A DNA stretch of 64,000 nucleotides from contig NZ_CP114176.1 of NCBI RefSeq assembly GCF_027186265.1, positions 930,001 to 994,000 of the forward strand, read 5' to 3'. The notes beneath the pieces are model-generated. The model was not told the origin of the DNA, ran no database searches, and was given only the letters and a program-made list of their open reading frames with translations. Position 1 is the first letter of the stretch. The number at the start of each line of letters is the position of its first letter. Of this stretch, positions 7,472 to 15,841 are shown piece after piece. A program made the position numbers and the translations under genes. This stretch comes from Lentibacillus daqui (GTDB lineage Bacteria > Bacillota > Bacilli > Bacillales > Amphibacillaceae).

Positions 7472-9130
7472 ATGGAGCAGTATACGTATGATGTTCAAAT
7501 GTTTAAAGAAACATTTGAGTATGAATTTACTTATCTGAATGGATTTTTACGAAATGTGCACCGGTTTGCGCATAAACCTGCCATGACATGTACGTCAACG
7601 GACCGTACATGGACCTATGCGGAATTGAATCAGGATGTGAATCGGCTAGCCCATGCCTTGTTGGAAGATGGTGTTGGTAAAAGTGATGTTGTGATGTATC
7701 AGCTGCTGAACTCGGCAGAATTTGTTTTTAGTTTTCTGGCACCGCAGAAGATTGGCGCCATCAATAGTCCAATCAATTTCCGGCTATCACCTGGGGAAAC
7801 AGCCTATATTATTGATGACAGTAAACCTGTTGTTTTTATTTATGATGCAGAAATAAAAGAAACGGCGGAACAGGCACTGGCTATGGCAAATCACCAGCCA
7901 AGCCGGGTAGTGATGGTTGACATGACAGGCGAAGAAAAAGCACCAGAAGGCCAGGTCACGTTTGAAGATTATGTGCAAAACCAATCAGTTGAAGACCCGG
8001 ACATTACACATCCAATGCATATTTATGATGAAAATACACGTCTTTATACCTCGGGAACAACAGGAATGCCAAAAGGGGTTCCCTTAAATAACATTAATGA
8101 TATTCTCTCTGCACATGATGTGGCCATGCATTTTCCACTAACTCCTACAGATAAAACGATGAATATGAGTCCGTGGTTCCATCGTGGCGGGCTCCATTCA
8201 GGCGGTCCAAATCCCACACTCTATGTTGGCGGAGAAATTGTCATACTGCGCAATTTTCATCCAAAAACTTGTTTAAAGTACGTCGAAAAATATGGATTAA
8301 CCTTTTTGATTGGTGCACCACCGATGTTGAAAATGCTGTATGAACAACAGAAGAAACATCCGGTCGATTTATCAAAATTGAAGGGAATTGTTACAATGGG
8401 GGCGCCGCTGGGAAGAGAAGAGTGCATCAACTATCAGGAGACACTTACCCCAAATATTTATAATGGCTATGGAACTACAGAGGCATTCTGGAATACGTTC
8501 CTTCGTCCATATGATTTGCCGGAGATGGCCGGTTCAGCGGGACGAGCCTGTACCGATGATGATGTTGCCGTGGTAAAAATTTATCCTGATCGAAAAGCTG
8601 ATCCGGATGATGTAGTAGCCAGAGATAATCAGGAGGTTGGAGAGGTTATTGTTCGTGCGCCCGGAAAAACTGCGTATGCCTATGTTAATAAAGAGGAAGA
8701 AAGCAGGCGGGTATTTCATAAAGGCTGGATTTATATAGGCGATTTGGCAACATGGGATGAAAATGAGTTTGTTACTATCGTTGGCCGCAAAAATGATATG
8801 ATCGTCTCCTCAGGCGAGAATATTCATCCGGTACAGGTAGAAGAGATTCTCAATGAACATCCAAAAGTGCAAGAATCTGTGCTCGTAAGCGTTCCTGATG
8901 AATTAAGGGGTGAGTCAACCGTAGCTTACATTATTAAGGCAGATCCGTCACTAACTACTGAAGAACTAAACCGGTACTGTGCAGAGCACCCGATGTTGGC
9001 TGATTATAAAAAGCCGCGTTATTACCGGTTTATTGATGATTTGCCATACACCGCAACAGGGAAGAAGAAACATTTTGAGGTGCGAAAGATGGCAGTGGAA
9101 GATCAGGAAGCAGGACTTTTTGAAAAATAG
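7472..9130 (+). CDS. AMP-forming acyl-CoA synthetase
   Basis: ANL superfamily acid-CoA ligase of 552 residues. The P-loop-like LYTSGTTGMPKG lies near residue 193, the A5 motif is NGYGTTEAFW, the A7/A8 hinge is YIGDLATWDENEFVTIVGRKND, and the C-terminal lysine motif is YTATGKKKHFEVR. It activates a carboxylic acid with ATP and CoA via an acyl-adenylate. The ATG at 7472 is chosen because GGAAGGATTGGG precedes it; in-frame starts at 7412 and 7454 lack ribosome sites. Chain-length specificity is unknown. A terminator follows 15 bases after the stop. Confidence 0.9.
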   Translation: MEQYTYDVQMFKETFEYEFTYLNGFLRNVHRFAHKPAMTCTSTDRTWTYAELNQDVNRLAHALLEDGVGKSDVVMYQLLNSAEFVFSFLAPQKIGAINSPINFRLSPGETAYIIDDSKPVVFIYDAEIKETAEQALAMANHQPSRVVMVDMTGEEKAPEGQVTFEDYVQNQSVEDPDITHPMHIYDENTRLYTSGTTGMPKGVPLNNINDILSAHDVAMHFPLTPTDKTMNMSPWFHRGGLHSGGPNPTLYVGGEIVILRNFHPKTCLKYVEKYGLTFLIGAPPMLKMLYEQQKKHPVDLSKLKGIVTMGAPLGREECINYQETLTPNIYNGYGTTEAFWNTFLRPYDLPEMAGSAGRACTDDDVAVVKIYPDRKADPDDVVARDNQEVGEVIVRAPGKTAYAYVNKEEESRRVFHKGWIYIGDLATWDENEFVTIVGRKNDMIVSSGENIHPVQVEEILNEHPKVQESVLVSVPDELRGESTVAYIIKADPSLTTEELNRYCAEHPMLADYKKPRYYRFIDDLPYTATGKKKHFEVRKMAVEDQEAGLFEK

Positions 9131-9145
9131 AGGATAAGGTAATGA

Positions 9146-9183
9146 AAAGCTGCGAGTCCCATTTCGGGATTTGCAGCTTTTTT
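9146..9183 (+). terminator. Rho-independent terminator after acyl-CoA synthetase
   Basis: AAAGCTGC (9146-9153) pairs with GCAGCTTT (9173-9180), with an inner TCCC/GGGA stem and a run of seven T. Clear intrinsic terminator. Confidence 0.9.
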
Positions 9184-9193
9184 ATCGATTTAC

Positions 9194-9301
9194 CCGGGAG
9201 GGAACGCTTTGAGATCGGGAGGGAGGCACGCGAAGTCGTGAGAGAATGCCCCGAGGTCGGGAGAGATTCAAGAAGCCAAGTCGGGAAAGAAACACGATGT
9301 A
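9194..9301. repeat. 21 bp degenerate tandem array, five units
   Basis: TCGGGAGRGA-type cores start at 9194, 9215, 9236, 9257 and 9281, giving spacings of 21, 21, 21 and 24 bases. Unit tails differ (CGCTTTGAGA, GGCACGCGAAG, ATGCCCCGAGG and so on). It follows the terminator at 9146-9183 directly. It lacks the identical repeats and unique spacers of a CRISPR. The 112-codon frame crossing it (9142-9480) is not taken as a gene. Confidence 0.75.
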
Positions 9302-9418
9302 TGCGTAGTATTACTAACCATAGAAGGACATTATGTATTGAACCAAATGAGTGTAATCCCAGGCAGGCATCTTGTCCCGTTTTTTATTATAGAAGTTTCC
9401 AAAATAAAATCATGAAAA

Positions 9419-9447
9419 TTGGGGTTTTGTTTTATTTTGTTTATAAT
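9419..9447 (+). promoter_or_regulatory. Candidate sigma-A promoter for nucleoside hydrolase/rpiA
   Basis: TTGGGG (9419-9424), a 17-base spacer and a consensus TATAAT (9442-9447). The -35 is weak, the -10 perfect. It lies about 50 bases before the coding start. Confidence 0.6.
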
Positions 9448-9495
9448 GGGATCGTAAAGTTTATGAAACAATTTACATAAAACAAGGAGATGATC

Positions 9496-10404
9496 ATGAT
9501 GAAACCAATTATTATTGATACGGATCCGGGCATTGATGACGTGGTAGCAATTACAGCCGCTACGTTTTCCGATGAATTGGACGTGAAATTAATAACTACT
9601 GTTGGCGGAAATGTAGGAATTGAAAATACGACAAAAAATGCTGTTGACTTGCTTACTTTTTTGGAGAAAAATGTCCCAATTGCCAAAGGTTCTGCCGGGC
9701 CGCTTTTACGCAAGCAGGAAACAGCTTCCCATGTTCATGGAACGAGTGGTATCGGTGAATACCAATTTACAGCTGAGCCGAATACCTCGCTACTTTCTGA
9801 GGAGAATGCGGTCGTCGAGTTAAGAAATTATATTATGCACTCGGCTGATTCGGTAACACTGGTGCCAATTGGACCGCTGACCAACATTGCTCTCCTATTC
9901 AAAACGTTCCCAGAGGCACTTGAGAACATTGAACAAATCGTTTTAATGGGTGGTGCAGCAGTAGGAGGGAATGCAACCCCTGTCGCCGAATTTAATATAT
10001 TTGCTGATCCACATGCTGCAAAGATTGTTTTTGAATCAGATATGAATATTGTTATGTGTGGACTTGATGTGACCCAGTTAACCAGTGTATCATATGAGGA
10101 TGTTAAGAAAGTGAAAGAACAGGGCAAAATTGGTGAGATGGTTTACGATATGCTTCAATTCTATAAAAATACCTATTCTGATAAGGCAATAGCTATTCAT
10201 GATTTATGTACGATTATTTATTTAACCCGACCTGAACTTTTCCGAGTAAGACGCGCATCAATTGATGTCGCAACAGATGGGCCTGCCGCTGGATGCACGG
10301 TAACCAATTTCACAGATGACGGGAATGTGCAAGTATGTGTGGATGCGGATGTGGAAGCGTTTCGGCATGCATTTGTGTCCATGTTTGACCATAAAAACGG
10401 TTAG
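9496..10404 (+). CDS. Inosine/uridine-preferring nucleoside hydrolase
   Basis: 302 residues with the calcium-binding N-terminal motif IIIDTDPGIDD of the IU-nucleoside hydrolase family and the later TLVPIGPLTNIALLF and EFNIFADPHAAKIVF segments. It splits ribonucleosides into base and free ribose. AAGGAG ends 6 bases before ATG 9496 (ATG 9490 is too close; 9499 is also possible). rpiA starts 10-16 bases after its stop, so ribose salvage is the probable theme; a ribokinase that would phosphorylate the ribose lies far away at 46 kb. Base specificity cannot be read from sequence alone. Confidence 0.92.
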   Translation: MMKPIIIDTDPGIDDVVAITAATFSDELDVKLITTVGGNVGIENTTKNAVDLLTFLEKNVPIAKGSAGPLLRKQETASHVHGTSGIGEYQFTAEPNTSLLSEENAVVELRNYIMHSADSVTLVPIGPLTNIALLFKTFPEALENIEQIVLMGGAAVGGNATPVAEFNIFADPHAAKIVFESDMNIVMCGLDVTQLTSVSYEDVKKVKEQGKIGEMVYDMLQFYKNTYSDKAIAIHDLCTIIYLTRPELFRVRRASIDVATDGPAAGCTVTNFTDDGNVQVCVDADVEAFRHAFVSMFDHKNG

Positions 10405-10414
10405 GAGGAGACAT

Positions 10415-11092
10415 GTGACTATGAATCAGACCGATCTTCATAAAATGCACGTTGGAGAAAAAGCCGTGACGTACATTAAAGACGGAATGACAGTTGGTCT
10501 GGGCTCCGGATCTACGGTTAATTGGATGTTGAAAAAGCTTGGTGAGCGTGTGCAAGAGGGGTTAACAATGAAAGGAATACCAACATCAACAAAAACCGAA
10601 AAATTGGCGAAAGCATATGGGATTCCGTTGACAAGTTTTGCCGAAATCGACCGGATTGATTTAGCCATTGACGGTGCCGATGAAGTGGATGAAAATCTTA
10701 ATCTGATAAAAGGCGGGGGCGGTTCACTTTTACGGGAGAAAATTGTTGATGCCAGGGCGAAACAGCTACTCATTATTGTAGACGAATCCAAACAAGTCAC
10801 ACGTCTCGGAAAGTTTCCCTTACCAATTGAAGTCGTCCCTTTTGGCTGGGAAATGGTAGCCAAAGAAATAGCTAATCTTGGTGGAAAACCACAATTACGT
10901 AAATTGGGTAATGATATATTTGTTTCTGACAATGGCAATTATATTTTGGATTGTGCTTTTAATGAAATCGACCGGCCGGGGCAACTACATAATCAATTAA
11001 AAGCACTGACTGGCGTGGTGGAAACTGGACTATTCATTAACATGGCTGATCAAGTAATTACAGCGACCGAAAAGGGGATTAAAATAAGTTAA
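10415..11092 (+). CDS. rpiA: Ribose-5-phosphate isomerase A
   Basis: Interconverts ribose 5-phosphate and ribulose 5-phosphate in the pentose phosphate pathway. Family motifs are plain: GLGSGSTVNWM, TSTKTEKLA, DLAIDGADEVD and LIKGGGGSLLREKIV with the catalytic Asp/Lys region. About 226 residues, normal for RpiA. AGGAGG (10403-10408) sits 6 bases before GTG 10415 and 12 before ATG 10421; the GTG fits spacing better, but MNQTDLHK from 10421 is the usual-looking N-terminus, so the start is open by two codons. Coupled to the nucleoside hydrolase. Confidence 0.95.
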   Translation: MTMNQTDLHKMHVGEKAVTYIKDGMTVGLGSGSTVNWMLKKLGERVQEGLTMKGIPTSTKTEKLAKAYGIPLTSFAEIDRIDLAIDGADEVDENLNLIKGGGGSLLREKIVDARAKQLLIIVDESKQVTRLGKFPLPIEVVPFGWEMVAKEIANLGGKPQLRKLGNDIFVSDNGNYILDCAFNEIDRPGQLHNQLKALTGVVETGLFINMADQVITATEKGIKIS

Positions 11093-11210
11093 TGTGCAAG
11101 GGGATTTTTTGAAAATCTGAAGTAATTAAGTCACGATATATTAACCATTACGAACACGGCACGACATGACCATAATATTGTATATAAATAGCATTATAGC
11201 TGATTTGCCG

Positions 11211-11247
11211 AAGAAGAGCATGCCCGTTTAAGTATGCTCTTCTTTAT
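11211..11247 (+). terminator. Terminator downstream of rpiA
   Basis: Perfect 11 bp stem, AAGAAGAGCAT (11211-11221) with ATGCTCTTCTT (11234-11244), 12-base loop and short T-rich tail. It lies 118 bases past the rpiA stop. Confidence 0.8.
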
Positions 11248-11409
11248 TGATACTAATTGCAGTTCTCGTGGGTGAACAGAAGAATCGAACGTCTTCATTT
11301 GATATATTACATATTTCTTGCCGAAAAAGCAATGACGTGATGCTTGAAATCTATTAAATTATTCTAATTATTGGACTAACCAGTTATGGAAAATTGACAT
11401 TAATTTGTA

Positions 11410-11439
11410 TTGACGTAATTATCGGAAATATGTTATATT
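11410..11439 (+). promoter_or_regulatory. Candidate sigma-A promoter of the TRAP/CoA operon
   Basis: TTGACG (11410-11415), an 18-base spacer and TATATT (11434-11439). It is the only good promoter before dctP and may drive the whole 11.5-17.0 kb unit. Confidence 0.65.
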
Positions 11440-11476
11440 CAATTTAACGGAATAGCATACGCTTAGATGACATATA

Positions 11477-11490
11477 TGTAAGCGTTTGCC
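11477..11490. promoter_or_regulatory. cre-like site and inverted repeat downstream of the TRAP promoter
   Basis: TGTAAGCGTTTGCC matches the published CcpA cre consensus TGWNANCGNTNWCA at 12 of 14 positions and lies about 38 bases past the -10, a repressing position. It overlaps a separate 7 bp inverted repeat (ACGCTTA near 11459 and TAAGCGT at 11479-11485) that could instead be an IclR operator. Confidence 0.5.
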
Positions 11491-11557
11491 GACGGAGGCT
11501 AATTGAAAAAGCGGGGAACGATTGTTTAGAATTTCATTTTTTACAGGGGGGACGGTA

Positions 11558-12607
11558 GTGATACGGAAAATTTTTATCTATGCAGGTTTACTTGGTTTAA
11601 TTTGTTTCATGGGAAGTTGTAATAACGTTGACCAAAGTGTGGCGAAAGCAGATCAAGATAACGTTATTACGTTAAAGGTTGCCGACTCAGTGCCACCTAC
11701 AAATTTTATTTCTCAAGAGGGAATTGTGTACTGGATGGATCGTGTGGAAGAGCTTACTAATGGGCAAATAAAGTTTCAATATTTTCCCTCGGAACAGCTT
11801 GGGAAGGCAACTAGTTTATTAGAATTAGCGAATTCCAGCACCGTAGATATTGCATACACTTCTTACGCTACCGAAAAAATGCCCTTGTCCGAGGTTGCAA
11901 CACTTCCGGGAGCGATCCCTTCATCAAAGGAAGGTTCCCAAATATATTGGAAGCTTGTTAATAAATTTTTGCTGGACGAAGAGTATTTGAAAAATGGCGT
12001 TCGTCCAATGTTTGCGGTTACATTGCCCCATTATCAAATTGTAACTGCCAAAAAGAAGATTACGGGCCTGGAAGATTTACAAGGACTAAAGCTACGAGCG
12101 CCTGTTGGCCCATTGGAGATTGGAATTGATGCATTAGGGGCATCTCCGGTATCAATGGCCGCTCCAGAAATTTTTACGGCAATGGAAAGGGGAACAATTG
12201 ACGGGGCTGCAATTGCGGTAACAAGTTACAAACCTTACCAATTACAGACAGCAGCAAAATATTCAACTACAAATGCAAATATGGGAAGCTTTGTCGCTAC
12301 TTATTCCATTAATGAAAGGGTTTACAAAGATCTTCCGAGAGATGTTCAGCAGGCGATGAATCAAGCGGGAGAAGAGACGATTGAACACTTTTCTTCATAC
12401 TTAGATGACCATGTTGAAGAATTAATAAAGGAATTTGAACAAGATGGTATGGAGATGTACGAACTTGACGATGAGACTTTGTCCACACTTAACCGGGAGA
12501 TCGAATCTGTCTGGAATAGTTGGGCCAATGATTTGGAAGAAAGGGGTTATCCTGGGAAAAAGGTTGTAAGGTTATTCAAAGAAATAAGGAAGGAAGTTAC
12601 CAAGTAG
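11558..12607 (+). CDS. TRAP transporter solute-binding lipoprotein (DctP type)
   Basis: 349 residues from GTG 11558, after a run GGGGGGACGG; an in-frame TTG at 11522 has no comparable ribosome site. The N-terminus MIRKIFIYAGLLGLICFMGSC is a lipoprotein signal with cysteine in MGSC, so it is tethered outside the membrane. The DctP fold is seen in YWMDRVEELTNGQIKFQYFP, GLKLRAPVG with the carboxylate-binding arginine, and IFTAMERGTIDGAA. It captures an organic acid and hands it to the DctQM membrane pair. The substrate is not set by sequence; the neighbours suggest an acid that becomes a CoA ester. Confidence 0.93.
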   Translation: MIRKIFIYAGLLGLICFMGSCNNVDQSVAKADQDNVITLKVADSVPPTNFISQEGIVYWMDRVEELTNGQIKFQYFPSEQLGKATSLLELANSSTVDIAYTSYATEKMPLSEVATLPGAIPSSKEGSQIYWKLVNKFLLDEEYLKNGVRPMFAVTLPHYQIVTAKKKITGLEDLQGLKLRAPVGPLEIGIDALGASPVSMAAPEIFTAMERGTIDGAAIAVTSYKPYQLQTAAKYSTTNANMGSFVATYSINERVYKDLPRDVQQAMNQAGEETIEHFSSYLDDHVEELIKEFEQDGMEMYELDDETLSTLNREIESVWNSWANDLEERGYPGKKVVRLFKEIRKEVTK

Positions 12608-12642
12608 TTAATAATGGTGAATTAAAAAAATGGGGTGGATTT

Positions 12643-13176
12643 ATGGAAAAAGTAATACATGTGTTTGAAAAACTGGAACGTCTTTCCCTATTTCTCGCGC
12701 AAATATCTATCTTTATTATGATGCTATTAATTACAGTAGATGCTACAAGCCGGTATGTACTTAATCAATCGATCATTGGTACATATGAATTTACCGAACG
12801 ATACTTGATGATCGCAGCCGTATTTTTAAGTATGAGTTATGTGATGAAGATCGACGGTCATATCCGATTGGATTTATTAATTGAAAGGTTGCCAAAAAAG
12901 GTTACCAATGTTGTTAATTTAATTCATCTGTTATTAGAGGCTGCATTTGTGTTTGCTATTGGATATCAAGGAATGTCGATGACTTATGAGGTCTGGATAC
13001 AAAATATTGTGGGAACTGGTCTTATTCCTTGGCCGATCTGGCTTTCCTATATATGGGTTCCCATCGGTGCTTTTTTATTCACACTACGATTACTTCTTGA
13101 ATTTATGGAACCTATTTTAGCCCATTTTGGAAAACAAAAAGAAGAAGAGTTCATAAAGGAGGGAGAGGGTTTATGA
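12643..13176 (+). CDS. TRAP transporter small membrane subunit (DctQ type)
   Basis: 177 residues with four hydrophobic helices, the DctQ pattern. The segment ATSRYVLNQSIIGTYEFTE is the typical R-YVLN...P/G.YE signature after helix 1. It pairs with the large subunit and is needed for transport. GGGGTGG precedes the ATG. Its stop overlaps the next start by four bases (ATGA), indicating translational coupling. Confidence 0.92.
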   Translation: MEKVIHVFEKLERLSLFLAQISIFIMMLLITVDATSRYVLNQSIIGTYEFTERYLMIAAVFLSMSYVMKIDGHIRLDLLIERLPKKVTNVVNLIHLLLEAAFVFAIGYQGMSMTYEVWIQNIVGTGLIPWPIWLSYIWVPIGAFLFTLRLLLEFMEPILAHFGKQKEEEFIKEGEGL

Positions 13177-14465
13177 CTGTCGTTATTCCCATTGTTCTAC
13201 TGTTGATTTTTCTGATATTTGGGATGCCTATTGCTTTTGCATTAGGTGTTTCTGGTTCAATAGGTTTAATTCTTAATAGTGGCTGGGAAGCTTTTTTCGG
13301 AGTAATTAAGACAGCACCATATGATAGTATAGAGAGCTTTGTACTTAGTGCGATTCCCATGTTTATTTTGATGGCAGCAATTATGACTGTAAGTGACTTA
13401 ACGAAGGATTTGTTTTACACAGCCAATAAATGGTTAGGAAATTTACCGGGTGGATTAGGTATTGCAACGGTGTTTGCTGGTGCAGGTATGGGGGCGACAA
13501 GTGGTTCAAGTACTGCTTCTGCCGCTACGATGGCATCGGCTGCTTATCCTGAGATGAAGCGATATAAATATAGTACTTCTTTTGCAATGGGAGTAGTTAG
13601 CATTTCAGGTACGCTGGCAGTACTCATTCCTCCTAGTATCATACTAATTATGTATGGCATTCTCTCAGAGGTTGGGGTCGCTTCACTTTTAATTGCAGGC
13701 GTTATCCCAGGGATTATTACAGCATTAGGTTATATCGTAACAATTTTGATATGGGTTAAGTTCAAACCAAATGTGGCACCAAATATATACGAAAAAACTC
13801 CTATTAAAGCCCGTTTTAAATCTTTAAAAAACACGTGGCCCGTTTTACTATTAATTACCATTGTAATTGGGACTATTTATACAGGGATTGTAACCCCAAC
13901 CGAAGCAGGTGCTGTCGGAGCTTTTGTTGTCTTTTTGATTGCTATTGCGATGCGAAGGTTTTCGATTACATTGTGTAATAAGGTATTAATAGAAACGATA
14001 AAATCAACAACAATGATATTGACAATTGTAATCGGTGCCATGATATTTGGCTATTTTTTAACGATTACCGGAGTTACCCAAAACTTAGTAACGTATGTAG
14101 AAGGGTTACAGGTTTCCAAATACTTCATCGTAGCCATTATTGTTCTCGTTTACTTGATATTAGGGTTTTTTCTTGATCAAATGGCAATCTTGATTTTAAT
14201 GGTACCGATAACGTTCCCAATTATTACAGCACTCGGGTTTAACCCAATATGGTTTGGCATTATAATTACCAAAGCAGCGGAAATTGGCTTGGTAACACCG
14301 CCTGTAGGAATGAACGTATTTGTTGCTTCAGGTGCAGCAGGGGTGAAAACAACAGAAACGTTTAAAGGTGTGTTTTGGTTTGTTGTAACTGATTTAATTA
14401 TTTTAATTATACTGATGCTAGTTCCATCTATTGCAACCTGGTTACCGGCTACGATGGATCAATAA
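13173..14465 (+). CDS. TRAP transporter large permease (DctM type)
   Basis: 430 residues with about 12 hydrophobic segments, normal for DctM. Recognisable stretches are GAGMGATSGSSTASAATMAS and GTLAVLIPPSIILIMYG, both hallmarks of the family, and PTEAGAVGAF in the second half. It forms the sodium-driven translocation channel with DctQ. It begins inside the dctQ stop codon. An acyl-CoA dehydrogenase follows 32 bases later on the same strand. Confidence 0.95.
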   Translation: MTVVIPIVLLLIFLIFGMPIAFALGVSGSIGLILNSGWEAFFGVIKTAPYDSIESFVLSAIPMFILMAAIMTVSDLTKDLFYTANKWLGNLPGGLGIATVFAGAGMGATSGSSTASAATMASAAYPEMKRYKYSTSFAMGVVSISGTLAVLIPPSIILIMYGILSEVGVASLLIAGVIPGIITALGYIVTILIWVKFKPNVAPNIYEKTPIKARFKSLKNTWPVLLLITIVIGTIYTGIVTPTEAGAVGAFVVFLIAIAMRRFSITLCNKVLIETIKSTTMILTIVIGAMIFGYFLTITGVTQNLVTYVEGLQVSKYFIVAIIVLVYLILGFFLDQMAILILMVPITFPIITALGFNPIWFGIIITKAAEIGLVTPPVGMNVFVASGAAGVKTTETFKGVFWFVVTDLIILIILMLVPSIATWLPATMDQ

Positions 14466-14497
14466 ATATTTTATTTTAATAAGAGGAGAGGTTACAT

Positions 14498-15700
14498 ATG
14501 GAATTTAATCTAACAGAAGAAAACTTGGCTATCAAAAATTCAGTCAAAGTTTTTGCTGAAAGGGAAATCAAACCTGTTATTGGAGAATTTGAACAAAATC
14601 ATCGGTTTCCAAAAGAAATTTTACGGAAGATGGGGGAGCAAGGTTATTTTGGATCCTGTTTTCCTGAAAAAGTGGGCGGGTCAGAAATGGGTTTTGTTAA
14701 TTTAGCGATTATTTGCGAGGAAATTTCTAAGGCTCACCCAGCGCTTGGATATGCATTCAATATGCAATCCATGACCTGTCCGTTTACTATTTTAAATTGG
14801 GGATCAGATGAGCAGATTCAAAAATATGTGCCAAGTTTGATAGCCGCAGAGAAAATCGGTATGTTCGCACTCACTGAGCCCGGTGGTGGGTCGGATGCAG
14901 CAGGTTCTATGAAAACCGTTGCTGTAAAAGATGGTAACGAATATGTGATTAATGGTTCAAAGGTGTTTATTACATTTGCAAATGAAGCGGATTATGGGGT
15001 GTTATTTGCAAAAACGAATCCTGATGCAGGTCATCGAGGCATTTCCGCATTCATCATTGAAACCGACCGCCCAGGGTTTTCGGCTACCCCAATTGAGATG
15101 AGCGGTTTAGGTTATATGATGCGCAGCTGTGAAGTGTTTTTAGAGGATCATCGAATCCCAGAAGAAAATCTGCTTGGTAAAGAGGGTGAAGGGTTTAAAA
15201 TTGCGATGAATGCACTGGATTATGGAAGATTAACAGTCCCTGCCAGGCTATTGGGAATTGCGCAAGGGTGTTTGGAATTGTCGATTGATTATGCAAATAC
15301 CCGCGTACTTAAGGGTAATGCCATCGGAAACTATCAAATGATTCAGCACTTGATCGCCGATATGGTAGTCGAAGTCGAAGCGGCTCGCATGCTAGTTTAC
15401 AAAAGTGCTTATTTAAAAGATAAAGGTGAATCAGCAACCCGAGAAAGTGCACATTCCAAATATTTTGCTTCCGAGATTACAACACGAGCAACTCGTGCTG
15501 CCTATGAAATTTTTGGTGGTTATGCCTTGACTGACGAGTATCCGATCATGAAGTATATGAACTATGCGAATATGTTGCACATGGGCGAAGGTGCACCAAA
15601 TGTTCAACGAATCCTCATCGCGGAAGATGCATTGGGAATTAAGGATGCAAATCGGCATAAAATTCCACGGCGGTTTCATTTAGCGAGTGATTTGCAATAG
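14498..15700 (+). CDS. Acyl-CoA dehydrogenase
   Basis: FAD-dependent dehydrogenase of 400 residues introducing an alpha-beta double bond in an acyl-CoA. Seen: MFALTEPGGGSDAAGSMKT for FAD binding, the middle beta domain, GRLTVPARLLGIAQG, and the C-terminal HMGEGAPNVQRILIAEDALG, where the glutamate in GEGAPN is at the usual catalytic base site. AGAGGAGAGG precedes the ATG. It lies between the TRAP genes and a CoA-transferase, so its substrate is probably the CoA ester of the imported acid. Glutaryl-CoA, methylsuccinyl-CoA or carnitine-type substrates are all possible. Confidence 0.92.
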   Translation: MEFNLTEENLAIKNSVKVFAEREIKPVIGEFEQNHRFPKEILRKMGEQGYFGSCFPEKVGGSEMGFVNLAIICEEISKAHPALGYAFNMQSMTCPFTILNWGSDEQIQKYVPSLIAAEKIGMFALTEPGGGSDAAGSMKTVAVKDGNEYVINGSKVFITFANEADYGVLFAKTNPDAGHRGISAFIIETDRPGFSATPIEMSGLGYMMRSCEVFLEDHRIPEENLLGKEGEGFKIAMNALDYGRLTVPARLLGIAQGCLELSIDYANTRVLKGNAIGNYQMIQHLIADMVVEVEAARMLVYKSAYLKDKGESATRESAHSKYFASEITTRATRAAYEIFGGYALTDEYPIMKYMNYANMLHMGEGAPNVQRILIAEDALGIKDANRHKIPRRFHLASDLQ

Positions 15701-15841
15701 AGTCGGACGTGGACAAGAAATGTTTCCTTTGTTGCCAAAACGTTTACATGGAGTGTGTGGTGGGACAGGGGGAGAGACAACGTCGAACTGAACTATTCCA
15801 TTAGATATATGCTGTCCCAATCAGATAAGGAGGAATTTACA

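Larger units (their letters stand above)
9131..9495. other. Intergenic region, synthetase to nucleoside hydrolase
   Basis: 365 bases holding the terminator, the 21 bp array and the nucleoside hydrolase promoter, each listed separately. Nothing else is recognised between 9302 and 9418. Confidence 0.7.
11093..11557. other. Intergenic region, rpiA to TRAP operon
   Basis: 465 bases. Besides the terminator at 11211, the promoter at 11410 and the cre-like site at 11477, nothing is recognised in 11248-11400 except AT-rich sequence. Confidence 0.6.

Noticed and set aside
9142..9480. 112-codon plus-strand frame
   Set aside because: It starts in a terminator hairpin and runs through the 21 bp array and the nucleoside hydrolase promoter. 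The translation is charged and low in complexity, with no ribosome site.
15735..15748. cre site before the CoA-transferase gene
   Set aside because: CCAAAACGTTTACA misses the first two consensus bases and there is no promoter next to it, so it is not listed as a site.
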